DNA from: Candidatus Omnitrophota bacterium
GTDB lineage: Bacteria > Omnitrophota > Koll11 > Aquiviventales > Aquiviventaceae
Length of the DNA stretch: 9,400 nt
Reading direction: 5' to 3'
Assembly (NCBI GenBank): GCA_016196415.1
Contig: JACPXS010000063.1
Span: 1 to 9,400, forward strand
Of this stretch, positions 1-6,500 are shown in pieces. Each line of letters opens with the position of its first letter. Position 1 is the stretch's first letter. The notes under the pieces are model-generated. The model had not been told where the DNA came from. It saw only the letters and a program-made list of their open reading frames with translations, and did no database searches. A program made the position numbers and the translations under genes.

Positions 1-59
1 ATCGCGAAGCTCGTCACAGACCAAAGTTGGCGGCGGCGCGCTCGCTGGCCGGACGCCAT
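1..59 (-). CDS. Probable start of a further gene, cut by the window edge
   Basis: An ATG at 59-57 opens a minus-strand frame that runs without a stop to the window edge, giving 19 complete codons. It lies 8 bases after the TAA of the upstream glycosyltransferase, as expected for the next gene in a compact operon. The visible N-terminus is basic (a cluster of arginines) and then turns towards hydrophobic residues (QLWSVTSFA), which could be a cytoplasmic leader before a first membrane segment. DPM1-like glycosyltransferases are often followed by a membrane GT39/GT83-type transferase or a small GtrA-like protein, but nothing here identifies the family. The ribosome-binding site is weak (GAG close to the ATG), and a second frame is also open across this short stretch, so the call is tentative. 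Confidence 0.4.
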   Translation of the reverse strand, partial: MASGQRARRRQLWSVTSFA

Positions 60-67
60 CAACTCGG

Positions 68-778
68 TTAGAAAGGCGTCACGCGCCATTTGACGATGGT
101 CCACAAGATCTTGATCCCATGCTGCCATCGGATCTTCTTCCCTTCGCTGTACCGGCGCGGCGAATAGTGAATGGGCACTTCCGTAATGCGCCGACCTCGC
201 CGCAGGAGCTTGCAGATCAGCTCGTTGTCAAACTCAAACCCGGACGCCTCGATGGGGATCTCCCGGATGACCTCCCGCGTAAAGGCCTTGTAGCAGCCCT
301 CGTAGTCGGTGGCCCGAAATCCATACAGCCAATTCGTGAGCCCGATGATGAGCCGATTCCCAAGGTAGTGAGAGAAAAACGGCTGCCCCTGGGGGGTGAA
401 AAACGTGGGGTGCTGCCACAGGAACCGCGAGCCGATGACCGCATCGGCTTCACCCCGAAGGATCGGCTCGATCAGGGAGGGGTAATCGTTGGGGTCGTAT
501 TCCAGATCCGCGTCTTGGATGATGAGGATGTCCCCGGTGCCGGCTTGGAAGCCGTGGCGGACCGCCAATCCCTTGCCGCGGTTTTTCGGGTGCGTGATGA
601 CCCGGATCGGAAGCTGCTCCTTCAGCCGCGCGAGGACTTCGCCGGTTGAGTCCGTGGAGCCATCATCCACCACGATCACCTCTTTCTCCAGCGGAGTAGC
701 CAGCACCCTTCGCAGGGTGGTTTCAATCAAGGCGGCTTCGTTGTAGACCGGGATCACCACGCTGATGCGAGGCGGCAT
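68..778 (-). CDS. Family 2 glycosyltransferase, dolichyl-phosphate mannose synthase-like
   Basis: A 236-residue GT-A fold enzyme that probably moves a sugar from a nucleotide donor to polyprenyl phosphate or to a growing glycan at the cytoplasmic membrane face. The N-terminus ISVVIPVYNEA (residues 5-15) is the classic GT2 first strand. DDGSTD (38-43) is the nucleotide-binding acidic motif and DAD (89-91) the metal-binding DXD. GSRF (116-119), a TDYEGCYKAF block (157-166), FEFD (181-184) and a C-terminal RRYSEGKKI motif match the DPM_DPG-synthase-like subfamily. There is no C-terminal membrane segment, so it is the short soluble type. The ATG at 778 begins directly before the first strand and 6 bases after the ligase stop. 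The only purine-rich stretch upstream lies inside a hairpin (789-810), so translation may depend on coupling to the ligase gene. Donor and acceptor are unknown. Confidence 0.93.
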   Translation of the reverse strand: MPPRISVVIPVYNEAALIETTLRRVLATPLEKEVIVVDDGSTDSTGEVLARLKEQLPIRVITHPKNRGKGLAVRHGFQAGTGDILIIQDADLEYDPNDYPSLIEPILRGEADAVIGSRFLWQHPTFFTPQGQPFFSHYLGNRLIIGLTNWLYGFRATDYEGCYKAFTREVIREIPIEASGFEFDNELICKLLRRGRRITEVPIHYSPRRYSEGKKIRWQHGIKILWTIVKWRVTPF

Positions 779-784
779 TGGGGG

Positions 785-2026
785 CTACGCGCGCCTCACC
801 GGAGGCGCGCCAGATCCGGCATCGTCGCTCACCCGCACGCTGAGCCCAACCGCCAGCCCCGCCAGCACCCAGAAGAGCGCGACCTGCCGCAGCGCGTAGA
901 AATTGGTGTCCACGCCGGATTGGACAATGAACGCGAGCAGGCCGGCAAAGAACCCGAGCAAGACCGCGCGATCCTCCCACCGTGCGCGCCGGATCGCCCT
1001 GACGAGCCGCGCCATGAGCGACCACAACAGCCACAGGAACGCCGCCAACCCCACGATGCCGGTCTCTGCCGCCATTTGGAGGTAGCAGTTGTGCGCATAC
1101 CGTGGCTGCTGCTCCCCGCCAACCCAGTACGCGAGATAGTTGGACATGAAGGTGTTCACCCCGTGGCCCAGCACCGGCCGGTCGCGAATCATCCCAAGGG
1201 CCGCCTGCCACATCGCCAATCGGTCACGCGATCCGATATCGGAGAACGAGAACACGGTGCCGACGTTTTCTCTGCGCACAATGAAGATCGCGCTGCCGAT
1301 CAGGAGAAGCGCCAGCACGACCGCGCCCATCCGGTGAAACGCATCGTGCGAACACGCCATGATCAGCACGCCAAGACCCAACCCGATCCAGGCGCCAAGC
1401 GCCCCTGTCCTGGCCGTGCAGACACTCGCCAGGAGGATCACCACCCACATGGCCCGCTTCACCCCGCGAGAGGAGCTCCCGAGGCCCGCCGCCATCAGCA
1501 ACGGAATGACGACCATGAAGTAGGTCGCTAAATCGATGGGGTTTTCGTACGGTCCGGTCATGCGCCCATAGACGGATAACGGGTACCCTCGAAACAGCCC
1601 TTTGCCGAGCAGCTCTTGTGCGACACCTTCCACGATGACGGCCGAGGCGGATGCCCCGACCACGATGAGGCTTCGCGTCACGAACCCCGGCCGCCTGCCG
1701 AGATCCGCCATCATGATGAAGAACAGCAGGTACTCCAGCCACTTGTTGATCAGCCCGCGAACGCTCAAGACCACATGGTCACTGGTCACGAGGGACAGCG
1801 CGCACGCCAGGAGAAAGGCACCGACCGCAAGCCCCAGGGGCTTGAGCGACCGGCGAACCCATACGCTATCGGCCCGCGTGTCAGGATCGAGCCGCGTCGC
1901 CAGCCAGCCCATGAGGAGCACCGCGAAGCCAATCTCGACGGCGGCCTTCGAAAACGGCAACAAAAAAAGCAGCACATACGCGCTGCCCTGCTGCACCCGT
2001 TCGCCGATTGTGCCGAACCGACTCAT
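785..2026 (-). CDS. O-antigen ligase / polymerase family membrane protein (Wzy_C, WaaL-like)
   Basis: A 413-residue polytopic inner-membrane protein of the O-antigen ligase superfamily, which transfers a polyprenyl-diphosphate-linked glycan to an acceptor (lipid A core or protein) or polymerises repeat units in the periplasm. Hydrophobic segments recur along its length. ARTGALGAW (205-213) carries the arginine typical of the start of the Wzy_C domain. RDRPVLGHGVNTF (281-293) and the periplasmic-loop histidine in HNCYLQMAAETG (312-323) are the other family hallmarks. The start was placed at the ATG at 2026 because it overlaps the TGA of the upstream gene as ATGA and leads straight into an MSRFG N-terminus. 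A start 20 codons earlier (2086) would give an arginine-rich leader read inside the upstream gene. Having both the arginine and the histidine, it is the better of the two Wzy_C proteins here for a ligase role, but ligase and polymerase cannot be told apart by sequence alone. Confidence 0.88.
   Translation of the reverse strand: MSRFGTIGERVQQGSAYVLLFLLPFSKAAVEIGFAVLLMGWLATRLDPDTRADSVWVRRSLKPLGLAVGAFLLACALSLVTSDHVVLSVRGLINKWLEYLLFFIMMADLGRRPGFVTRSLIVVGASASAVIVEGVAQELLGKGLFRGYPLSVYGRMTGPYENPIDLATYFMVVIPLLMAAGLGSSSRGVKRAMWVVILLASVCTARTGALGAWIGLGLGVLIMACSHDAFHRMGAVVLALLLIGSAIFIVRRENVGTVFSFSDIGSRDRLAMWQAALGMIRDRPVLGHGVNTFMSNYLAYWVGGEQQPRYAHNCYLQMAAETGIVGLAAFLWLLWSLMARLVRAIRRARWEDRAVLLGFFAGLLAFIVQSGVDTNFYALRQVALFWVLAGLAVGLSVRVSDDAGSGAPPVRRA
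789..810. repeat. Perfect 9-bp stem, 4-base loop hairpin at the ligase/GT2 junction
   Basis: GCGCGCCTC (789-797) and GAGGCGCGC (802-810) are exact reverse complements separated by 4 bases. In the mRNA the structure covers the last codons of the ligase (APPVRRA) and ends 10 bases before the ATG of the downstream glycosyltransferase. It contains the only Shine-Dalgarno-like stretch (GGTGAGG) in front of that gene. No T-rich run follows, so it is not a canonical intrinsic terminator. A role in translational coupling is an inference. Confidence 0.6.
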
Positions 2027-3855
2027 GCGGCGTTCATCACGCCTGCGGTCACCACGCTCCAAGTCACTCCGAGCGGCTCGCAGCACTGTTGGACGTATTG
2101 CAGCAGCTCACCCGGAGGGTCGGTGATCGCAATAAAGACCTCGCGAAGCCGATGGCTTCGGAGCAGCGTGGGGAGCTGCTCGCGGCCGCCAAGCACTTCG
2201 CACCCGTGGATCCGGATGCCGAGTTTCCTGATATCGTCATCGAGAAACCCGACCACCCGCCGGGTGACTTTCCCGTCATATTTCAGGTATCGCAGGACCA
2301 TCTCGCCGGTATCCCCGGCCCCCACAATGACCACCGGCACGCCTTGCTCAGCGACCGACCCGATCCACTCATCGAGCAACCGCTCCAGTACCCGGGACCC
2401 TCCGACCGCGAAGAACGACAACAGCCAATCGATGATCAGCGCGGTCCTGGAATACCCTTCAAACCGCCAGAGGTACAGCAGCGCAAGCGACGAGAAGATG
2501 GACCCGAGCGTCACCGCCTTGAAGACCGTGATGATGTCCGCCAGCCCCAGGTATCGCCAGACGCCGCGGTAGAGCCCGCACATCGCAAAGCACGTCAGCT
2601 TGATCAGGAGAATGATCGGCAGCGACTGCACCACCAAGCGTTGCAGATCGCTGGACAGCGTTCCCTCAAACCGTAACAAGTGGGCCAGGACATAGGCGCT
2701 GCTGACGAGGGAGAAGTCGACGAGAATCTCCACCAAGCGTCGCTTATGGAGGAGCATGGTCTCGATGCGCGTCGTGGGGCGAATTGAGGGCGCCTGGCTG
2801 TCCTGGGCCGATCGTGGCTCGATCGCGATCGGCTGCTCCAGGCGGTACACGTTCACCCGCGCGAGGTACCGCCCCACCAAGACCATGACGGTGAGCACGG
2901 AGAGCCACAACACGAGCGTGGGAAGCGGCTTGAACGCGGCGGACACCACGCTCAAGAATCCCAGGCAGATGCTGACCCCATAGAAGACGAGAACGGTCTG
3001 CCGGGTGCTGAGCCCTAAAATCGCCAGCCGATGGGACACGTGATCTCGGCCCCCGACAAAAGGGTGTTGATGGTGCGCCAGCCGCTGCGCTGTCACAAAA
3101 CACGTGTCAAAGATCGGCACCGCCAACACCAGCGTTGGCACCGCTAAGACACTGATCAGTTGGGCTGAGTGGTGCCAGTTGCCCAGCAAGGCCACAGCGG
3201 CCAAGCTCAGCCCCAGCAGGTGGCTGCCGGAATCCCCCATGAAGATCTTCGCGGGAGGAACGTTATAGCACAGGAATCCGAGACAGATCCCGCTCACCCC
3301 GGCAGCGATCGTCGCCACCGTCCATTGGCCGAGCAGGACACTGTGGACCGTGCAGAAGCCCGCGGCGATGGCGCCCACGCCAGCTGCGAGCCCATCCATA
3401 TTGTCCAACAGGTTGAACGCGTTCATGACCAGGACAAACCAAAAGACCGACAGGGGGATGGAGGGCCATGGCCATTGCACCAATTCGATGCGAATCCCGC
3501 TCAGCACCATGATGCACCCAATGGCGAGCTGGGCGATCAGCTTCGTGTAGGGACGCATCCGGCGCAGGTCATCCAGCAACCCCAAGAGGAACACCAGTGA
3601 CGCCCCCACCAGCAACCCCCGCACGGAGGGCCCCGCCGGCGCCCAGACCACGAGGGCGGTCATGAAACCCACGAACATCGCGACCCCGCCAAGACGCGCC
3701 ACGACGCGGCGGCCCCAGCGGTCCTCAACCGGCCTGGCCACCCACCCATAGCGCACGGCAAACGCCCGCACCAGGGGAGTCAGGAGAAAGGTCAGGCTAA
3801 AGCCTGTCCCGAAGGCGAACCCGACGGACCTCGCGGCGTTCAGCAGCTCAGCCAC
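2023..3855 (-). CDS. Fusion: WecA/MraY-type sugar-1-phosphate transferase plus WbpM/FlaA1-type N-terminal half
   Basis: A 610-residue two-part membrane protein. Residues 1 to about 340 are a polyprenyl-phosphate N-acetylhexosamine-1-phosphate transferase of the WecA/TagO/MraY family, which starts lipid-linked glycan synthesis. It has LLDDLRRM (93-100), NLLDNMDG (148-155, catalytic aspartates), FMGDSGSHLLG (205-215) and the cytoplasmic loop motif GGRDHVSHR (268-276). After a polar linker (about 340-370) comes a second membrane block (about 370-495) with GLYRGVWRY (427-435), characteristic of the WbpM/FlaA1/CapD N-terminus. A Rossmann-like nucleotide-binding unit follows (VPVVIVGAGDTGEM, 506-519). 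The protein ends there: the catalytic short-chain dehydratase domain that should follow in WbpM is absent. The GTG start at 3855 is 3 bases after the epimerase TAA and leads directly into the first membrane helix. The linker and tail look intact, with no sign of a frameshift. The sugar specificity is unknown. Both halves are confidently recognised; the joint function is inferred. Confidence 0.88.
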   Translation of the reverse strand: MAELLNAARSVGFAFGTGFSLTFLLTPLVRAFAVRYGWVARPVEDRWGRRVVARLGGVAMFVGFMTALVVWAPAGPSVRGLLVGASLVFLLGLLDDLRRMRPYTKLIAQLAIGCIMVLSGIRIELVQWPWPSIPLSVFWFVLVMNAFNLLDNMDGLAAGVGAIAAGFCTVHSVLLGQWTVATIAAGVSGICLGFLCYNVPPAKIFMGDSGSHLLGLSLAAVALLGNWHHSAQLISVLAVPTLVLAVPIFDTCFVTAQRLAHHQHPFVGGRDHVSHRLAILGLSTRQTVLVFYGVSICLGFLSVVSAAFKPLPTLVLWLSVLTVMVLVGRYLARVNVYRLEQPIAIEPRSAQDSQAPSIRPTTRIETMLLHKRRLVEILVDFSLVSSAYVLAHLLRFEGTLSSDLQRLVVQSLPIILLIKLTCFAMCGLYRGVWRYLGLADIITVFKAVTLGSIFSSLALLYLWRFEGYSRTALIIDWLLSFFAVGGSRVLERLLDEWIGSVAEQGVPVVIVGAGDTGEMVLRYLKYDGKVTRRVVGFLDDDIRKLGIRIHGCEVLGGREQLPTLLRSHRLREVFIAITDPPGELLQYVQQCCEPLGVTWSVVTAGVMNAA

Positions 3856-3858
3856 GCG

Positions 3859-4923
3859 TTAGCCTGCCTTGGCGGGAGCCACCCGCCGTGACGTTGCCCG
3901 TCCCGCGTTCGCCTCGATGGGGGGCGCCGACGCGCCAGCCACTCTTGCACCCCTCGGCGTGATGGACGGGCGCATGCTGTCCACCACGCTGTGAATAATC
4001 TGATCGAGGTTCATCGTCGGCTGGAAGCCGATGAGCGCGCGGATCTTGCCGGTGTCCGGAACCCGGCGCGGCATGTCCTCGAAGCCTTCTTCATACGCTT
4101 CCTCATACGGCACGTGCTCGATGACTGACGCGCTCTTGGTGAGCTGGATGACGCGCCTCGCCAGCGCTTCGATCGTGACTTCCTCTTGGCTGCCCAGGTT
4201 GAACACTTCCCCGACCGCGCGAGGATGCTCGATCAGTTTGACCATGGCGTCGACCACGTCCGCCACGTGCAGGAAGCAGCGGGTCTGTTTGCCTCCCCCA
4301 TGCACGGTGAGCGGCCCGCCGGCTAGCGCCTGGCTGATAAACCGAGGGACCACCATGCCGTAGGCCCCGCTTTGGCGGGGGCCGACCGTATTGAACAAGC
4401 GGACGATGATCGTGGGGACCTGCTTTTCCTTCCAATAGACGTGCGCCAGGATTTCATCGACGGCCTTTGAGGTGGAGTAGCTCCACCGGCTCTTGAGCGG
4501 CGAGCCGAGGACGCGATCGTCGTCCTCCTTGAACGGACCGTGGATGTTCTTCCCGTAAATCTCCGAGGTGGAGGCGATCAGGACCTTCTTGCGGTAGCGA
4601 TGCGCCATCTCCATCACCACTTCGCTGCCGCGGATATTCGTCACCATCGATTCCAAGGGCTTCTTGATGATGAGCTCGACCCCGACGGCGGCCGCGAGGT
4701 GAACGATGACGTCGCACCGCTCAACGAGCTTGTCGACGAGGATCTCGTTCAGAATCGTCCCAACCACCACCTGAATGTTGGGGGAGCCGTCGAGGTGCGC
4801 CACGTTTTCGTAGCGGCCGGTCGACAGGTCATCCAGGATGGTGACGTGATCCCCGCGTCCCACCAACCGCTCGGTCAGATGCGATCCGATAAATCCCGCC
4901 CCGCCAGTAATCAAGATATGCAT
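3859..4923 (-). CDS. NAD-dependent nucleotide-sugar epimerase/dehydratase
   Basis: A 354-residue extended short-chain dehydrogenase acting on an NDP-sugar (4-epimerisation, decarboxylation or dehydration) to supply a precursor. From the ATG at 4923, the Rossmann dinucleotide motif GGAGFIGSH is at residues 7-15. DDLSTGR (31-37) follows strand 2. HLAA (75-78), STSEIYG (118-124) and the catalytic YSTSK (149-153) are intact. RLFNTVGPRQ (175-184) and GMVVPRFI (189-196) match the substrate domain of UDP-sugar epimerases and decarboxylases. The last 35 or so residues are rich in Ala, Arg and Pro and look disordered. A GTG three codons upstream (4932) is possible, but AGGAGG (4941-4936) sits only 3 bases from it and 12 bases from the ATG, and family members usually begin just before the Rossmann strand. 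Direct coupling to the phosphotransferase gene suggests it makes that enzyme's donor sugar. The exact substrate cannot be read from sequence. Confidence 0.92.
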   Translation of the reverse strand: MHILITGGAGFIGSHLTERLVGRGDHVTILDDLSTGRYENVAHLDGSPNIQVVVGTILNEILVDKLVERCDVIVHLAAAVGVELIIKKPLESMVTNIRGSEVVMEMAHRYRKKVLIASTSEIYGKNIHGPFKEDDDRVLGSPLKSRWSYSTSKAVDEILAHVYWKEKQVPTIIVRLFNTVGPRQSGAYGMVVPRFISQALAGGPLTVHGGGKQTRCFLHVADVVDAMVKLIEHPRAVGEVFNLGSQEEVTIEALARRVIQLTKSASVIEHVPYEEAYEEGFEDMPRRVPDTGKIRALIGFQPTMNLDQIIHSVVDSMRPSITPRGARVAGASAPPIEANAGRATSRRVAPAKAG

Positions 4924-4935
4924 CGCGCCCACTCG

Positions 4936-4941
4936 CCTCCT
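4936..4941 (-). promoter_or_regulatory. Shine-Dalgarno AGGAGG of the epimerase gene
   Basis: CCTCCT on the plus strand reads AGGAGG on the coding strand, 12 bases before the ATG at 4923 and 3 bases before the alternative GTG at 4932. It is the strongest ribosome-binding site in the window, which fits a gene that has lost tight coupling to its upstream neighbour because of the inserted element. Confidence 0.6.
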
Positions 4942-4957
4942 GCTCCGGTGCTCGTTG

Positions 4958-4976
4958 GGTACTGGTCAAGTTTGGC
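4958..4976 (+). repeat. Left terminal inverted repeat of the 265-bp element
   Basis: GGTACTGGTCAAGTTTGGC, the reverse complement of 5204-5222 except for one base (position 12: A here, C in the partner). Confidence 0.8.
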
Positions 4977-5000
4977 AGGGCCTGCGACCAAGCCCCGCAT

Positions 5001-5017
5001 GCTTCGCTTTGCGAAGC
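5001..5017. repeat. Hairpin inside the element (7-bp stem)
   Basis: GCTTCGC, a TTT loop and GCGAAGC form a perfect 7-bp stem. The flanking CCCCGC (4993-4998) and GCGGGG (5025-5030) can extend it with an internal bulge. Confidence 0.7.
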
Positions 5018-5062
5018 AAAGCGCGCGGGGCGACGGCCGGCCGCCAGCGCGTCTGGCATTTC

Positions 5063-5085
5063 GCGTCCACCCTGATGGTGGACGC
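5063..5085. repeat. Hairpin inside the element (9-bp stem)
   Basis: GCGTCCACC (5063-5071) and GGTGGACGC (5077-5085) pair exactly across a 5-base loop. No T-run follows on either strand, so it is not an obvious intrinsic terminator. Confidence 0.75.
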
Positions 5086-5203
5086 TACAGGAGTGCCGCC
5101 CGCCGCAGGCGGACGGCCCGCTGCGCGACCCCACGTCCGTCCTCGCCCGGCGACTATCGCGCCGGCTCTGCGGGCAGCGTGGGGCCCCCGCTCCGCGTCA
5201 CCC

Positions 5204-5222
5204 GCCAAACGTGACCAGTACC
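5204..5222 (-). repeat. Right terminal inverted repeat of the 265-bp element
   Basis: Read on the minus strand it is GGTACTGGTCACGTTTGGC, matching the left terminus at 18 of 19 bases. It begins 35 bases downstream (in the transcription direction) of the GT4 stop codon. Confidence 0.8.
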
Positions 5223-5257
5223 GCTCGGTGCCAGTCCCTGTCGTGCTCGCCAATGGC

Positions 5258-6472
5258 TCATGACCGCCCTGCCAGCAAACGCTCGTAGAGCTGCTCCATA
5301 TCGCGAAGGAGTCGTGTGGAGAGGTACCGTTCCCGCACCGAGGCTCGTCCTTGCGTCCCCAACCGCTGTCGCAAGTCGGGATGTTCCGCGCAACGTCTCA
5401 GCGCCTGCGCGAGTCCTTCCGCGTCGCCGGAACGAACCACCCAACCGCTTGCGGTCTGCTGGCATGCCCCGCCAGGGAGGGTGTCCACGATCGATCGGTC
5501 CACTTGCAACACATCCAAGACGCCCCCCACGCCCATCGCGATAACCGGCTTCCCTGCAGCCAGCGCCTCAATCAGCGCCACCGGTGTGCCTTCGTTGGCT
5601 GAGGTTAAACACACCACGTCGGCATCCGCGTAGAGCGATGGCATATCGGTTGTCCATCCTACACACCGGATCCGCGCTGTCAATCCCCATGAGATGATCA
5701 ACTGTTCGATGGCGGTGCGACGCTCGCCGTCTCCGGCCATCACCACCTTCCAGGAACACGCCGGGTCTCGTCGGTGAAGGCGCGCGAGCGCCTCCAGCAG
5801 CAGTTCAGGTCGCTTAATCGGCACGAGCCGGCCCACCCAGCCAATGAGCAACGTTTGGGTCTCCTCCGGTGCTCGCCACACCCCACGGTATCCGTCCACT
5901 GCCAAGAACGGCTCGAGCGGCAATCCGAGCGGGATCACGTCCACGCGCTCGGGTTCGGCCACCCGCAACATCACCAAGTCCTCTTTCACCGTTGCGCTCA
6001 CAGCCAGGAGGCCGTCTGTCCACCGAGCAAGCCATCGCTCGATGGTCATGAATGCGCGGGAGCGTGCAGCAGAAAAGTATCCCGTCAACACATGCCCGTG
6101 AAACGTATGGACAAGGACCGCTCGGTGCCCCGGACGGCGACCGGGGCCGCAGGCATTGTACACGATCCCCGCGAGACGACCCACAGCCCCCGCTTTCGAC
6201 ATGTGCGTATGGATGATCTGCGGCCGCTCCCTCCAGATGATGCGAAGCAGCGCGAGCCACGACACCAGATCGCTCCATGGCCGAATCGATCGATGCAGCG
6301 TCTTCAGACGAATGAGGCGCACCTGGGAACCGGACACCGCGTTACGGCCATCACCTTCAGCGGCATCGGGCTCGCCCACCACGAGGCACGTGGAGAACCG
6401 ACTGGAGTCGAGCGCGGTGGAGAGCAACTGCACATGAATCGCTGGTCCGCCAATGTTCAGACGAGTCACCAC
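5258..6472 (-). CDS. GT4 family glycosyltransferase (glycosyl transferase group 1)
   Basis: A 404-residue GT-B fold retaining glycosyltransferase that probably adds a sugar from a nucleotide donor to a lipid-linked intermediate in the cytoplasm. TRLNIGGPAIHV (3-14) is the N-terminal glycine loop. HTHMSKAG (88-95) and HTFHGH (122-127) are typical acceptor-domain motifs. GWVGRLVPIKRP (211-222) opens the donor domain and GDGE (247-250) follows. EGTPVALIE (294-302) is the EX7E nucleotide-sugar-binding motif, then AAGKPVIA. The start is uncertain. The GTG at 6472 is the first conventional codon after the last in-frame stop, but it has no Shine-Dalgarno sequence and begins part-way into the first strand. 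In the same frame the preceding codons read RILR, as in relatives that begin MRILxVV, and an ATT at 6487-6485 sits where the initiator would be. The gene follows the upstream stop by 28 bases or fewer. Confidence 0.92.
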   Translation of the reverse strand: MVTRLNIGGPAIHVQLLSTALDSSRFSTCLVVGEPDAAEGDGRNAVSGSQVRLIRLKTLHRSIRPWSDLVSWLALLRIIWRERPQIIHTHMSKAGAVGRLAGIVYNACGPGRRPGHRAVLVHTFHGHVLTGYFSAARSRAFMTIERWLARWTDGLLAVSATVKEDLVMLRVAEPERVDVIPLGLPLEPFLAVDGYRGVWRAPEETQTLLIGWVGRLVPIKRPELLLEALARLHRRDPACSWKVVMAGDGERRTAIEQLIISWGLTARIRCVGWTTDMPSLYADADVVCLTSANEGTPVALIEALAAGKPVIAMGVGGVLDVLQVDRSIVDTLPGGACQQTASGWVVRSGDAEGLAQALRRCAEHPDLRQRLGTQGRASVRERYLSTRLLRDMEQLYERLLAGRS

Positions 6473-6500
6473 GCGGAGGATGCGAATGGGTGCGCGACGG

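Larger units (their letters stand above)
4958..5222. mobile_element. Palindrome-ended non-coding element, MITE-like
   Basis: A 265-bp element bounded by 19-bp terminal inverted repeats that match at 18 of 19 positions. Inside are several stem-loops: 5001-5017 (7-bp stem, 3-base loop), 5063-5085 (9-bp stem, 5-base loop) and 5095-5117 (9 paired positions, one mismatch). Palindromes lie at 5034-5043 and 5181-5188. GCTCGTTG (4950-4957) and GCTCGGTG (5223-5230) flank it as a possible 8-bp target duplication with one difference. The TA within each terminus would also allow a TA-type (Tc1/mariner-like) target. The open frames across it have unnatural composition and no recognisable domain, so it appears non-coding and would need a transposase supplied elsewhere. 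It sits between the GT4 stop and the epimerase, in the only real gap of the operon; without it and one duplicate the gap would be about 61 bases. It could instead be a structured intergenic repeat (REP/BIME-like). Mobility is inferred from the termini. Confidence 0.65.

Noticed and set aside
920..1531. 203-codon plus-strand frame
   Set aside because: Charged, repetitive translation fully antisense to the ligase membrane protein, a typical shadow of a hydrophobic gene.
1616..2572. 318-codon plus-strand frame
   Set aside because: Antisense to the ligase and the fusion gene, both of which have clear family motifs. Its translation is low-complexity and crosses two real genes.
2023..3855. Two separate genes joined by a sequencing error
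   Set aside because: The frame is continuous through a plausible polar linker, with no internal stop or shift visible. It remains checkable with reads.
4363..4384. GC-rich inverted repeat near GGCCCCGC / GCGGGGG
   Set aside because: It lies in the conserved GPRQSGAYG codons of the epimerase. The pairing is imperfect and explained by coding.
5063..5085. Possible intrinsic terminator after the GT4 gene
   Set aside because: The stem is good, but no T-run follows on the transcribed strand, so it is treated as part of the inserted element.
4966..5253. Open frames of 95-103 codons across the intergenic element on both strands
   Set aside because: Rich in Arg, Ala and Pro, no domain, and they run through the inverted repeats and hairpins. 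GC-rich DNA gives such frames by chance.
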